This document shows positions 31,651-42,394 of a DNA stretch of 64,000 bases, piece by piece; position 1 is the stretch's first letter; the number at the start of each line of letters is the position of its first letter. Source of the DNA: Apodemus sylvaticus (taxonomy: Eukaryota; Chordata; Mammalia; Rodentia; Muridae). A model generated the notes under the pieces. That model had not been told where the DNA came from. It saw only the letters and a list, made by a program, of their open reading frames with translations, and searched no databases. The position numbers and the translations under genes were made by a program. Where the stretch lies: positions 104,969,506 to 105,033,505 of the forward strand of contig NC_067472.1 in the NCBI RefSeq assembly GCF_947179515.1. The letters run 5' to 3'.

Positions 31651-31665
31651 AGAAATACCCAGGAG

Positions 31666-32147
31666 GCATCTTAAAGATGGCTGCCCACCTGAGGTGGGTC
31701 AAGGGGAGCACATACATGTCATATGACAGAAAACACAGATGACCAAACCCACGGCAGGGATACTCCATCCTGGCTTCACAGTGTCTCCTAATGTTGAATC
31801 CCTACACACTTCTGTCACAGCCCCTTTGTCCAGGAGTCCCAAAGTCATGCAAAAGTTCATACAGCCACCAAAAGTGATACCACCATCACCTGATTATCCA
31901 TTAAGACAACGGATCAATACACTAGACATACATGCACCTAGAATTATTATATCAACATGCAGCACTTAAACTTAGCAGTATAATATTAAGCAACAAGAAG
32001 TCCCTCCAAATTATTTGTAGGCAATGTCCTTTCTATGAAGTTATAAAGAGCTAAAGCTGAGATGCTGGCTCATGGATGTAGCCACAGCTACCTCAGTGGC
32101 TAGCTCAGGCTACATAGATTGTTGGAGGTGAGCATAGACTATGGACT
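31666..32147. other. intergenic single-copy stretch
   Basis: No gene or clear repeat is recognised between the L1 and the AT-rich tract. Confidence 0.4.
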
Positions 32148-32240
32148 TTTTTTTGCCTCTAAAAATATTTTAAATTATATTTTATTTATATTTTTTATTT
32201 TTTTATTTTTTATAATTTTATATTTTATTTGTTTCATGTA
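32148..32240. repeat. AT-rich low-complexity tract
   Basis: TTTTATTTATATTTTTTATT-type DNA with almost no G or C, probably the expanded reversed tail of the SINE that follows. Confidence 0.85.
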
Positions 32241-32335
32241 TAGAGACAGAGGACAACCTTCAGGAGTTGGTTTCCAGGGATCAGGAGGTCAGTCTTGGCC
32301 ACGAGCACCTTCCCTTGCTGACCCTACATGCTATT
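32241..32335 (-). repeat. B3 SINE fragment, antisense
   Basis: AGAGGACAACCTTCAGGAGT, TGGTTTCCAGGGATCAGGAG and CGAGCACCTTCCCTTGCTGA are reversed B3 landmarks. Confidence 0.7.
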
Positions 32336-32344
32336 TCAAAAAAC

Positions 32345-32470
32345 CAAAATGATTATGGACGCTTATAATCCTAGCTACTACAGAGACTGAGGCAGAAGGA
32401 TTAAATTCAAGGCCTGACTAGGTTACAAAACAAGTTCAGTAACTAACTGAAACCCTGTCTCAAAAAAGTG
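32345..32470 (+). repeat. B1/B4-type SINE
   Basis: GGACGCTTATAATCCTAGCT, ACTGAGGCAGAAGGATTAAA and TGAAACCCTGTCTCAAAAAA, diverged. Confidence 0.7.
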
Positions 32471-32479
32471 GGAGATGTG

Positions 32480-32547
32480 TGCTGGGGATATAGTTCTGTG
32501 CCGAGAACTTGTCTAGAGTATATGAGGTCCAGAGTTCAATCCTAGTA
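32480..32547 (+). repeat. ID-like tRNA-derived SINE, old
   Basis: GCTGGGGATATAGTTCTGTG, GAACTTGTCTAGAGTATATG and AGAGTTCAATCCTAGTAAC resemble the ID core (A and B boxes) but are diverged, unlike the recent rat ID copies. Confidence 0.6.
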
Positions 32548-32573
32548 ACACACACACACACACACACACAGAC

Positions 32574-32617
<44 letters not shown>
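32548..32617 (+). repeat. (CA)n(GACA)n(GA)n compound microsatellite
   Basis: About 12 CA units, two GACA units and about 18 GA units in series. Confidence 0.95.
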
Positions 32618-32618
<1 letters not shown>

Positions 32619-32642
32619 AGCAAAACAAAGAAAACTCAAAAG

Positions 32643-32800
32643 CATCTGGGTAGCATGTATGATATATACATTTACCCAGCACTTGGGAGGCACAGGCAGT
32701 CAGATCTCTGTGAGTTTGAGGCCAACCTGGTCTATATAGCAAGTTCCAGGCCAGTCAGATCTATATAGTGAAGCCCTCTCCAAAAACCAAAGAAACAAAC
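32643..32800 (+). repeat. B1 SINE
   Basis: TACCCAGCACTTGGGAGGCA, GTGAGTTTGAGGCCAACCTG, GTCTATATAGCAAGTTCCAG and a CAAAGAAACAAAC tail. Confidence 0.85.
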
Positions 32801-32817
32801 AACAACAAAAATTCATA

Positions 32818-32930
32818 TGTGATAATACATGCTTATAATGATCCCCAGAAATCTAGAGGCTGAGGCAGGAGGGGAAGTTGAGACCTTGTCTTAAAGCGAA
32901 ACAAAAGCAACAATAACACGACCAATATCA
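32818..32930 (+). repeat. B1/B4 fragment
   Basis: ACATGCTTATAATGATCCCC, GAGGCTGAGGCAGGAGGG and ACCTTGTCTTAAAGCGAAAC with an internal deletion. Confidence 0.65.
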
Positions 32931-32997
32931 ACAAAAATACGAAAAAGAAAGCACTTTGGGGGCTGTGTAGATGCAATAAAATCAAGTAGAAGAAAGT

Positions 32998-33180
32998 GGG
33001 AGTTGGAGAGATGACGCAGCAATCAGCACATATTGCTCCTGTAGAGGACCCAGGTTCGGTTCCCAGCACCCACAGGACATCTCCTAAGTGAACCCCTCTT
33101 TTGGCCTCCTCAGGCAGTAGTCACACATATACATACATGTGGACAAAACACTCATGCACAAAAACATGACAATAAATCTC
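32998..33180 (+). repeat. B2 SINE
   Basis: GGGAGTTGGAGAGATGACGC, CAGCAATCAGCACATATTGC, CAGGTTCGGTTCCCAGCACC, CTCTTTTGGCCTCCTCAGGC and a terminal AATAAATCTC. The Pol III B box is well preserved. Confidence 0.85.
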
Positions 33181-33189
33181 AAGACAAAA

Positions 33190-33300
33190 CAAAAAAGCCA
33201 GGCACAGTGGTACATGTAATCCCAACTCATGGGAGAAGCGGCAGGGGTCAGGAATTCAAGATTATCCTCGGTTATTCAAAGAGTTTGAGACTGAGATGGC
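33190..33300 (+). repeat. B4/B1-type SINE
   Basis: AGCCAGGCACAGTGGTACAT, GTAATCCCAACTCATGGGAG and AATTCAAGATTATCCTCGGT, ending GAGTTTGAGACTGAGAT. Confidence 0.7.
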
Positions 33301-34845
33301 TTAGGAGAGAGCGTGGGGAGGGGGAGACAGGGGGGGGGGGAAGAGGAAGGAGAGGGAGAGAGAATATGAACACTGGTTAGCGTAGCTCTGAGATGAGTCT
33401 GAGGCTGTCCCTCGGAGGTAGGACTCGGGCGTGAGACTGAAATTACTCTAAAGGTCCTGGCTGGGTTTTGTTTTGTTTTGCTTGTTTGTTTTTCATTTGT
33501 TTTGGTCAGAGTCAACTGAGTAACTGACAAGAATATAAAGTGTGCAAGAGACGCTGACCAATGAAATCCTAAGCACTTTGGGTCTGATGATGGAGCTATA
33601 GGCGGTTTCAGAGAGACTGTTTGGTTTTGGAAAGCAGATCTTGTGCGGTCATTGGTGTGTTCCTCAACATCGGAGTTTGGACTAAGCTTGCTCTATGCCT
33701 CCCAGGCGCTGGGCGGGCATAGGGATATGGAAGCTCTGGGGGGGGGGGCGCAGTTTGAGGTCCCAGGGACTACCCGGGTTGGCTTGCAGGTTCCCGGACC
33801 TGCACAGAGGCCAGGACGTCAAGTTCTCAGACTCTCGGGCAGGCGCCCCTGGGAGCTGAGAACAGAGTGGAGGCCCTCGGGCTGGATCTGGGCTGGATCT
33901 AGCCTGGGGCTGAAGGGGGAAAGAGGAGAGAGCTCTGGCTGAGTCCCTTAGGGATAGAGTCCTTGGCTTGTTCCTAGGGTGGCTTGGTGGGTGGAACCCG
34001 TGGCTGGAAACGCTGAGAGGCCTCCTGTGTGAGACTCTTTAGGTGAAGACCTGTTCCATGGCTCCCCACAGCGGATCCTGATGAAAAGAGACAGATCATG
34101 GTTTTAAGGCATTTATTGTCATGTCGGAGAGTGGTGATGAGTAAAACCGTAATCCACTTTCTCAGGGCGGGCCTGACGTTAAATACCTTTTGCAGGGAGG
34201 AGTGTCTGGGAAGGGGAGTTTATTGGCTAAGGCTCCAGGTCTTTAGGTGCTTCATTAAAATGGAGATCTGTCTTGAGGAGATCTGTCTTGAGGCTTGGGG
34301 CGTTGCCCATACGTGACTGATGGTCACAGAGCTATGGAGAGCTGACGCCTCCTGTCAGGAGCCTGGTGTCCAGGAACATGGCAAAACACCTACCTATCCG
34401 AGCAGGGTTATCCTCTGCAGGGTCACCAGGGTTTCCAACCTAGCTCAACCAGAAACCAGGCTGCCTATCACAGCCCACAGCCCCGCAAGATCTCCCCTTC
34501 AGATAGCTCCTTCCCTGGTTGCCACAGTTTATTAACTTCCAAGGTTCCTCCTGCCCATCCCCTTGACCATCCAGCCTTTCCTATATTTTCCCAAAGACAG
34601 GGTAACCTGCTGAGTCACCATGCCCGCTCATTCTTCACAGAGGAGGACCCTGAGGCTCACAGACACCCAAATGGCAGCATATGACTTTGCGTAACTCCAG
34701 CAGCTACAAGGGATCTGGGACACATACATGCAGGAGGCTTCTTTCAGGTAATCCCCATACCTGGAGACTTCCTACAAACTAACGGGTGATCTAGAACTAA
34801 GAGAACTACCTTCTTACCCTGGGGGCTGTGTGAGCAGCCCTGCTA
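33301..34845. other. intergenic, GC-richer single-copy stretch
   Basis: No repeat family is seen beyond G runs at about 33,331 and 33,739. Two small exact tandem duplications lie at 33,880-33,899 and 34,263-34,292. Several open frames are short and unsupported. Confidence 0.4.
34263..34292 (+). repeat. exact tandem duplication of 15 bp
   Basis: GAGATCTGTCTTGAG occurs twice head to tail with no mismatch, pointing to a recent local duplication. Confidence 0.95.
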
Positions 34846-35053
34846 GAGCAGGGGTTGTCAACCTGTGTGTCTCAACCCCTTTGGGGCCTAATGACCCTTT
34901 CACAGGGGTTGCCTGAGATCATTGGAAATCATGGTTCATAATAGCAAAATCACAGTTATGAAACAGCAACCACAATTTTATGATAGGGTCAGGACAACAT
35001 GAAGAACTGTATTAAAGGGTTGCAGCATCGGGAAGGTTGAGGCCCACTGTGCT
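34846..35053 (+). mobile_element. URR1-type rodent DNA transposon (hAT-like)
   Basis: Ends CAGGGGTTGTCAACCTG and GGAAGGTTGAGGCCCACTG form the inverted termini. Inside are CTCAACCCCTTTGGGGCC, ATCACAGTTATGAAACAGCA and TGAAGAACTGTATTAAAGGG. It is a nonautonomous element with no transposase frame. Confidence 0.82.
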
Positions 35054-35900
35054 GCCTTCCCTTATTCTGCACTTAGCGTTCCGACCTCTTCCTGACTTGA
35101 TCTCCACTGAGCTGAGTGTCTTTGGCTGGGACCCATATGGCCTTGGGGTTGGTTAGGTAAAGCATTCACCACTGAGCTTAAGTGCCTATGAAGTGAACAC
35201 GGGAGGAATGAGGCTTATACAGAACAGAACTGGGTGGGTTTGAGACACACTAGACTGTCCTCTGTCCCCAAGGGTGGAGTTCTGCCCACCACCCACAAAG
35301 AGAAAGGCTGATGGCGCTTAAAGCAAACAGAACCTCCTTCATCAAGATGTCTGAAGGAGCGTGATGATTGATGATTTTAAAGTCTGAATTTGAGTCACAC
35401 CAAGAGCTGCCCTTTCCCTCTGACATCTGCAATGGCTATTGTGACTTCTCTAATAACATCTATCCCCAAGAGTGGCCCAAGGATTAAATAAAATACTTAA
35501 AATATTACCCGTAAGTCCTAGGCAGCCCATATATTTTCATTCATTTACATGCAGAGTCCTACATTTAAACCCTCTGGGCAAAGAGGGACCTAAGAGAGGT
35601 GGGAAGTTCACCTCCCAGTAACCAGAACAATTTTAGACTTGCCAGACTGCGGCAGGGAGGGAAGGGAGCTCTAGGGCAGATCATTGGTGCAGCCGAGGGG
35701 GGGGGGGTGAGACACCTTCCTGGTCTGGAGGGTGGAGCACCCACAGGTAGGAGTATAGGTTTGGCGGAGGGAAGTCGAGGGCGTTCCCGTGCAAGCACCT
35801 TTTGTGCAGGAGGCCAAAGAAAGGGCAGAGTGCTTGGCAAAGGGGGCAGGAAACGCCTGTAAGCAAGTGAAACCTTCCTAAGTCTTCCATGGTTGATTGT
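35054..35900. other. intergenic, upstream of the Arhgef17 promoter
   Basis: Unique DNA becoming more GC-rich towards 36 kb. A 153-codon minus-strand open frame (35,565-36,026) has no recognisable product. Confidence 0.4.
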
Positions 35901-37150
35901 GGGAGGATGAAGTTTTATCTCTACAGTTTGCAGAAAGCGGAGAATCCTGCCCGCAGAGGGCGCAAGAGCCACGTACCCCGACCTCAGAAATACACGGGGA
36001 GCGGAGTCATAGAGAGTAGAGGCCACTAAACCTTAGAGGATAGGGGGCGTGGCAACTGGAAAAATGGCGGGGGAAGTTGTGTGTAATGGTCCTGAGTGGT
36101 GGGACTTCTAGAGCAGCACTGGTGAGTTAAGGGACGGTCAGCGAGGGACAAGCCAGAGGGAGGTGGGATATAGGTGGAGCGTTTGGGAGAGTGAGGGGCG
36201 GGACATGGGCGTGGTGCGGCGGGATTCGCCGCTGAAGGATGAGTAAGGGGCGTGGTCTGAGCAAGGTGGGGAACCACAGCGCTCCGGTGGGCCTGCCCCA
36301 CCTACTGTCTCCCTGGGCCCCACCTCTTTTCCGGCCAGGAGAGTTTCTGCGTGTACCTGAGTTTCGGTGTGTACCTGAGTTTGTGGGTCTTGGGTTGCCA
36401 TGTTGGAGCCCCTGCGGCAGAGGTTCCGGCGTGAAAGAGGATGAACTGAGGGGGCTACATTATGCAGAGCTGTCCACTCTCAGCTCCTGTGCGAGTCCCC
36501 AGGGAGGATCAGCCCGCGGCTTTCCCAACGGACTCCCCTGGAGGGTCGTCTAGGTCTACAAATGTTCTAGCATCCTGTTTCTCCTTCGGCTCCTCCCCGA
36601 TTCCCTCCCCCCACAGTGTTCCCAGCCTCGCGCGCTCCCGGAGCCCACCCCCTCTTTTGGGCGCCAGGCCCCGCCCCCCGCCCCCTTTCCTCTGCCTCAA
36701 AGTTTATTTGCAACAAAAGGGAGCAGAGAGCTAGCTGCTTAGGGGGAGGGAAAGGGAGCCGGAGCGGGAGCTCGAGGGGAGGCAGGCCGGTCGCCGGGCT
36801 TGGCAGGCGGACTTTGAGTGCAAGAACCGAGCCTTCCTTAGGCCCCTCGCCCGCAGGACCGCGATGCCCCTGGCCTCTCCCGCAGAGGCTAAGGCTGGGC
36901 CTGGGGTCGCCGCAGGGGCGAGGGGGGCCGCCCAGGATGGAACTCCAGCCTCCTGTAGCCGCGGAAACTTGATCTTCGACTGATAAACCTCAGCTCACGT
37001 CTCCGCACCGTCCTCCACTGCCGCCGCACGCTGCGGGTGCAGGACCCAGGCTCTCGGACCGCGGCCACTGCGTGCCCTCGGAGTGGGGGTGCAGGGGGGG
37101 TTGGCCGCGGCGTCCCGAGGCCAGCCCCCCCGGAGTGACTGCCACCAACC
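35901..37150 (+). promoter_or_regulatory. Arhgef17: Arhgef17 CpG-rich promoter and 5' UTR region
   Basis: CpG density rises clearly here and continues into the first exon. There is no TATA box. GC and KLF-type boxes recur (GGGGGCGTGG at 36,043; GGGGCGGGAC near 36,195; GGGGCGTGGT near 36,248), and AAAATGGCGG at 36,061-36,070 fits a YY1 site of the kind found near TATA-less starts. The transcription start cannot be fixed from sequence. The start codon at 37,151 has A at -3 and G at +4, a strong context. Confidence 0.75.
35947..35965 (+). promoter_or_regulatory. candidate CTCF site (plus orientation)
   Basis: CTGCCCGCAGAGGGCGCAA keeps the core of the CTCF motif (CC, then AG, then GGGCGC) just upstream of the Arhgef17 promoter. 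The match is by eye. Confidence 0.5.
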
Positions 37151-40100
37151 ATGGCGGACGGGTCACCTCGGCCCCCGCTTTATCGCAGCGTCTCGTTTAA
37201 ACTGCTGGAGCGCTGGAGCGGAGGACCGGGGCCGAGGGAGGAGGACGCGGACACCCCTGGGTTGCGGCGCCGAGCTTCGTGCCGGCCAGCCGCGGCAGTC
37301 CCGGGCCAGCCCTCCCGGCGCGTGTCCAAGCTGGCGTCGGGGCCCCCGGCCGCCCCCGCGCAGCCGCGCCCGCTCCGCAGCCTCTCGCCATCGGTGCGCC
37401 AGCTCTCCCGGCGCTTCGACGCGGCGCGTCTGGACGACGACTCCACTGGTGCCCGGGACTGGGGCTGCTCCTCCGGCACCACAGAAGAAGCAGCGGAAGG
37501 CTCTGAGCGTGGGGCCTGGCCCAGCGTCACCGAGATGCGCAAACTCTTCGGCGGCCCGAGCTCCAGACGACCCAGTATGGACTCTGAGGCCCTGGGGTCG
37601 ACCAGCCCCGACAGAGCTTCGTGGGAGCCCCCAACTCGCGATCCCCGGCAGCCTCCGACGCCACCTCCTCGAACGTGCTTTCCTCTGGCTGGCCTGCGTT
37701 CTGCGCGGCCGCTGTCCGGGCCCGGGATCGAGGGGAGGCGACGTCGGCAGCACCAGCAGCAGGAGCGGGCGCAGCGTCCGGCGGATGGTTTACATTCTTG
37801 GCATAGCTTCTCCCAACCGCAGGCCGGGGCTCGGGCCTCCTCCTCCTCCTCCTCCATTGCCTCCTCCTATCCTGTCAGCCGCAGCCGGGCTGCTAGTTCT
37901 AGCGAGGAGGAAGAGGAGGGACCGCAGCCGCAGCTTGGGCCTCAGAGTCCGGCCTACCTCGGAGGCCACTCTTCGGGCAGTGACGAGGACCCAGATGGTG
38001 AGGATGGCCGTCGCTGGAGAGGGAGAGGTCTCCGGCCTGGAAGCTCTCTGTTGGTTCATGGCTGCAGCCAGGACAGTGACGAGCTAAATCCGGGGGGCTT
38101 GGGATCAGCGGGGGGTGTCGGGAGCCCCGAACCTCCGACGTCTCCAAGAACCTCAATGGAGGAGTGGGGTATTGGCACACAACCCTGCGTCCCATGTCCC
38201 CAAGAGATCTTAAAGCCTATGTCCGACACAGGGGGTGCACCTTTCCGTGTGGCTAAGGTGAGTTTTCCTGCGTACCTGGCCAGCCCTGCTGGCTCCCGAG
38301 GTAGTAGTCGATATTCCAGCACTGAGACCCTCAAGGATGATGACTTATGGTCAAGCCGCAGTTCTGTGAGCTGGGGTGTATATCGATCCCCAAGTTTTGG
38401 AACTGGAGATGGACTCCTTCTGCGTCCCCAGACTAGGTCCCGCAGTAAGGGATCTGTAGGCACCGCCAGGACGCTGAGGGATGGAGGACTGGAGCTAGAT
38501 AAGAACCGACAACGCAAGTCCCTATCGAATCCAGATATCGCCTCAGAAACCCTGACGCTGCTCAGTTTCCTGCGTTCAGACCTTTCAGAGCTGCGGGTCC
38601 GAAAGCCCAGTGGGGGCCCTGGAAACAGCCCTCTAGATGGCAGAGACTCACCATCAGCAGGTAACCCAATGGAACAATCTGAGTCCACGCTGTCTCAAAG
38701 TCCAACATCACCCACCACCCGGCCCACCCTCAAGGACCTGACAGCTACCCTGCGCAGGGCAAAGTCATTCAGCTGCTCAGAAAAGCCCATGGCCCGGCGC
38801 CTGCTCCGCACCAGTGCCTTGAAGCCTAGCTCCTCAGAGCTCCTACTGGCAGGTTCTGGGGCAGAGGAGGATCCACTGCCACTCGTGGTCCAGGATCAGT
38901 ATGTTCAGGAAGCCCGGCAGGTTTTTGAGAAGATTCAGCGTATGGGTGCGCAGCAGGATGATGGAGGTGATGTCTGCCCTAGAAGTCCTGACTGGGCAGG
39001 GGCTATGACCCAAGGGCAGCGGTCTCAGGAGGAGCTCTCTGGCCCTGAGTCCAGCCTGACAGATGAGGGCATTGGAGCAGACCCTGAACCTCTTGGTGCT
39101 GCCTTCTGCAGCCTAGATCCTGCAGGAGTATGGCGACCCCTTTCCTCAGCTTCAGCACAGACAGACCATCAGCGTGGGGCGGGGACAGAAGACAGCCTGG
39201 GTGGGAGGGCCCTTCTGTCTCCTGAGACCCCTCCGACACCGGGTGCCCTCCGCAGGAGACGAAAAGTCCCACCCTTGGGCCCTAATGGAACTGAACTAAG
39301 TAATGGGGAGCCGAGTGAGGCCTACAGGTCCCTGAGTGACCCTATCCCACAGCGTCATCGGGCTGCCACCTCTGAGGAGCCCTCAGGGTTCTCTGTGGAC
39401 AGCAATCTCCTGGGCTCCCTGAACTCTAAGACAGGGCTTCCAGTGACCCCAGCTATGGATGAGGGCCTGACCAGTGGCCACAGTGACTGGTCTGTGGTTA
39501 GCGAAGAGAACAAGGACTATCAGGAAGTCATTCAGAGTATCGTTCAGGGGCCTGGTGCCTTGGGGCGTATGGGAGAAGACAGGGTTGCTGGCAAGACCCC
39601 CAAGAAGAAATCTCTGAGTGACCCTAGTCGCCGTGGGGAGTTGGCTGGGCCTGGATTTGAGGGCCCAGGAGGGGAGCCCATTCGGGAAGTGGAGCCCATG
39701 CTGCCTCCCTCCAGCAGTGAGCCTATCCTTGTAGAGCAGTGGGCAGAGCCAGAAGACCCTGGTCCTGCCAGGGGCAGGGCACAGTCAGAGAGGTCCCTAC
39801 CTGCCCCACTTGCTTCCTCCACTGCCCACCATGGCTTCCATCTTGACCCCAAGCTGACCAATGTCCCCTCCCCTCGGCTCACCCGTCGAGGCTCCAAGAA
39901 GCGCCCAGCCCGGAGCAGTCACCAGGAGCTTCGGAGAGAGGAAGGCCACCAGGACCAGAGTGGTGGCCTCACACAAATTCGGTCCTCCTCTAAACATGTT
40001 CGCCACGCCAGTGTGCCAGCCACCTTTACACCTATTGTGGTGCCTGAACCTGCCACGTCCGTGGGACCCACTGTGGCTGTGCCGGAGCCTGTGGGCTTTC

Positions 40101-40324
40101 CCGTTCGAGGCCATTCCACGTTGCAGGCACCATCACTTGAGGATGTGACTAAACAGTACATGCTGACCCTTCACTCTGGTGATGCTCCTGCTGCAGGTCC
40201 TGTGGACCTGCCCTGCCTGCCTCCCTCTGCACCGCCCTCCACTGAGACCAAGCCCTCCGGGACTGTCAGGGCAACTCCAGATGAACCAGCCCCAGCGAGC
40301 AAGTGCTGTAGCAAGCCACAAGTG
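37151..40324 (+). CDS. Arhgef17: Rho guanine nucleotide exchange factor 17, first coding exon
   Basis: ARHGEF17 (p164-RhoGEF, TEM4) is a cytoplasmic exchange factor that loads RhoA-family GTPases with GTP and binds actin through its N-terminal part. This exon codes for residues 1-1058, all of the long Ser/Pro-rich, probably disordered N-terminal region; the DH domain of the roughly 2,060-residue protein follows in exon 2, outside the window. Visible features: basic N-terminus with YRSVSFKLLERW (12-23), poly-Ser (about 231-236), an acidic SSSEEEEE run (about 249-256), a likely helix QYVQEARQVFEKIQRM (about 584-599), and three SLS[DN]P motifs near 456, 725 and 819, each preceded by basic residues. 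RRAKSFS (about 537) also looks like a kinase site. Dense CpG in the first 700 bases fits the promoter island. The frame is intact to the donor GTG|GTAAGT, where 3,174 bases make exactly 1,058 codons, so the intron is phase 0. Identification rests on protein recognition and position after P2ry6. Confidence 0.97.
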
Positions 40325-40330
40325 GTAAGT
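40322..40330 (+). promoter_or_regulatory. Arhgef17: splice donor of Arhgef17 exon 1
   Basis: GTG|GTAAGT, with the cut after 40,324, is a near-consensus U1 site. Without splicing, the frame would continue for 64 more codons to a TGA at 40,517-40,519. Confidence 0.9.
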
Positions 40331-41671
40331 CCTTTGGAAGGAGATGGGGGAGGGTACAGGAGAGCGATGGGCACCAACCTGACAGGAGATTTATGTGAGT
40401 ACTCAGTAGACAGGTTTCCTGACCAGGCTCCTGCTAACTCAGGACCTAAAGAGGCTTCAGCCAGCGCCAAAGGGTCTGTCTGCCCCAAGGTGTTCCGCTG
40501 GTGGTCGCAGGGCTCTTGAGATGTTTCTTGTTTCTGAGATGCCCATGGTTCTCTGTTAGAAATGCACTAGAAGTGTGGATGCAGGGGAGACGTTGAGCCA
40601 AGGCTCCGGCCTCAGTGCCTAACTCTGGGCTGATCTCATTTCAGGCCTCTGAGTCTATTCCAAGGCCTGGGAGGCTTAGGGGCCATCCTTACTTTAGGGA
40701 GCAGCAGAGGGCTTCAGGGGTCCAACCCCAGTCTTGTTCTAGTTTTCTGACACTGGCCTTTCCTCACCTCCTCATTTATAAAACTGGGTCTGAGGGACGT
40801 GGATGACGTAGATCTACCCAGGTGGTATCTCGCAGAACGGGAGCGTCCATGTTAAGTCCCTAGACTTAAGTTAGAGGAGCTTCGAGCTGAAGTTGTTAGG
40901 GAAGTGTGGTGACAGACAAGCTTCTGCTGAGGCTCGGTGGCAAAGGCCCCTCAGAGGAACTGAAAGCAGCTCTGGTCCCTGTAGACGGGCTGCCTATGTG
41001 GATCTGGGTGGATGCTCTGGCCCCTCATCTGCCTGTTCACCTTCCCACCTCCTTCCTGTTAATCCCAGGCCCCCAGGGCTCATTCCCACTCTCCACGAAG
41101 CTCTCCCTTCTCTTCTCTTGCATCAGCTATGCCTGGGTTTTGGCTACGGATTCAGACTGGCTCTAGACAACATCTGCCCGGCATGGGAGAGTTGCAGCTA
41201 GCTTTGCCGCTCAGGGATGGCCTGGGGTTATGTCAACTGTGGCCTGCCTCGCTCCCACTGTGTTGCTGACTTCAGAAGCTGGGAAACCCTACACCCCGGA
41301 CTAATTTGGTCAGTTGGCTTTTTAGAGCTCTTCAGGGCCCTCTAACTCCTTGTCTCTGTTTCTCTCCCCTCCTTTCTGTTTCCCATCCCGGCTCTGCACT
41401 TCCGTGTGGAGGAACTAGGGGTGGACAGACAGGGACTTGGTGGCAGGAGGACTTGTGGACCTGACTTTCCCTCTGAGATCCCATTAGTGGAGCCTGAGCA
41501 CCAGGGCCAGTTCTGTTCTTGGAGGATGGGAGAAGGGAGTCCCAGCTTCCTTTGCCATGTAACAGGGTCCTGTGGGAGTTGAGGGGACCGCCTAGGGAGT
41601 CTGGGGGACAGGCACCGAGGCCACGGAGAAAGAGTTTCTTAGGACTTGAGATTCCTCAGCACTCTCCCTTG

Positions 41672-41703
41672 CTGGGATCTGGGATCTGGGATCTGGGATA
41701 CGG
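41672..41703 (+). repeat. 7-bp tandem repeat (CTGGGAT)n
   Basis: Four consecutive CTGGGAT units, the last running into ACGG. Confidence 0.9.
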
Positions 41704-42356
41704 AGCTGTCCCTCATATACAAGCTTCTCCTTGCCCTCCCTACAAGAGGCTTTCTCTGACACTCAGTCCCCCACTTCTCCAGGCTGAGTTGGATGCTTCC
41801 TCTCACCCCTTAGACGAGAGAAGGGCAAGTCTGTAATTAGAAGAGTCAGACTGGAGATCCACAGGACTTTCCAATCCCTGTTCAGTGTGGATCCCTTTCT
41901 GTAGAATGGAGATAATGGGCTCTGAGGTGGGTGGTGGTGTGACCATTCCCTCCTTGGGGGGCAGGAGGGAGGACAGACCAGGCTCTGCTGCCTCAGCTTC
42001 TTCTCAGTGGCCAGGTTTGGCTTCCTCCTCCCCCACTGCTGTCCAAGCGCTGGTCCCAGGGTCACCTGGTGGACTTTATTAGGCTCAGAAAACATTTGCC
42101 AGACCTCATCCCTCACCCCCACATTAAGCCTGGAAGTTCTTCCATCTGCTACCTCGAATCTCTTCTCGCTCTCCTTGTCCTTCTGGCTTCAGAAAGATGG
42201 GGAGCAGCTGTCCACTGCCCCCTTCCTGCTGGCTCCTCTTGAGCAGACAATGTTCCCTTGTCTCACGCTTGGGGCTCCAGTCACGATCCCTGCACTGTGG
42301 GTGGAGATGAGGTGGTGTGGCCTGGCCTTCAGAATGGGAGGGGACCGGAGGAGTTG

Positions 42357-42394
42357 TCATGTTCTGCTTCTAGAGTCATGTTCTGCTTCTAGAG
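42357..42394 (+). repeat. exact tandem duplication of 19 bp
   Basis: TCATGTTCTGCTTCTAGAG is present twice head to tail without a mismatch. Confidence 0.95.

Noticed and set aside
35565..36026. 153-codon minus-strand open frame at the CpG island edge
   Set aside because: No recognised protein; GC-rich islands often carry such frames. A divergent noncoding transcript is possible but not supported.
37083..38087. A 334-codon overlapping frame across the start of Arhgef17 exon 1
   Set aside because: It begins with GTG and has no ATG for the first 700 bases. Long open frames are expected in all frames of CpG-rich DNA; antisense frames of 196-225 codons are open here too.
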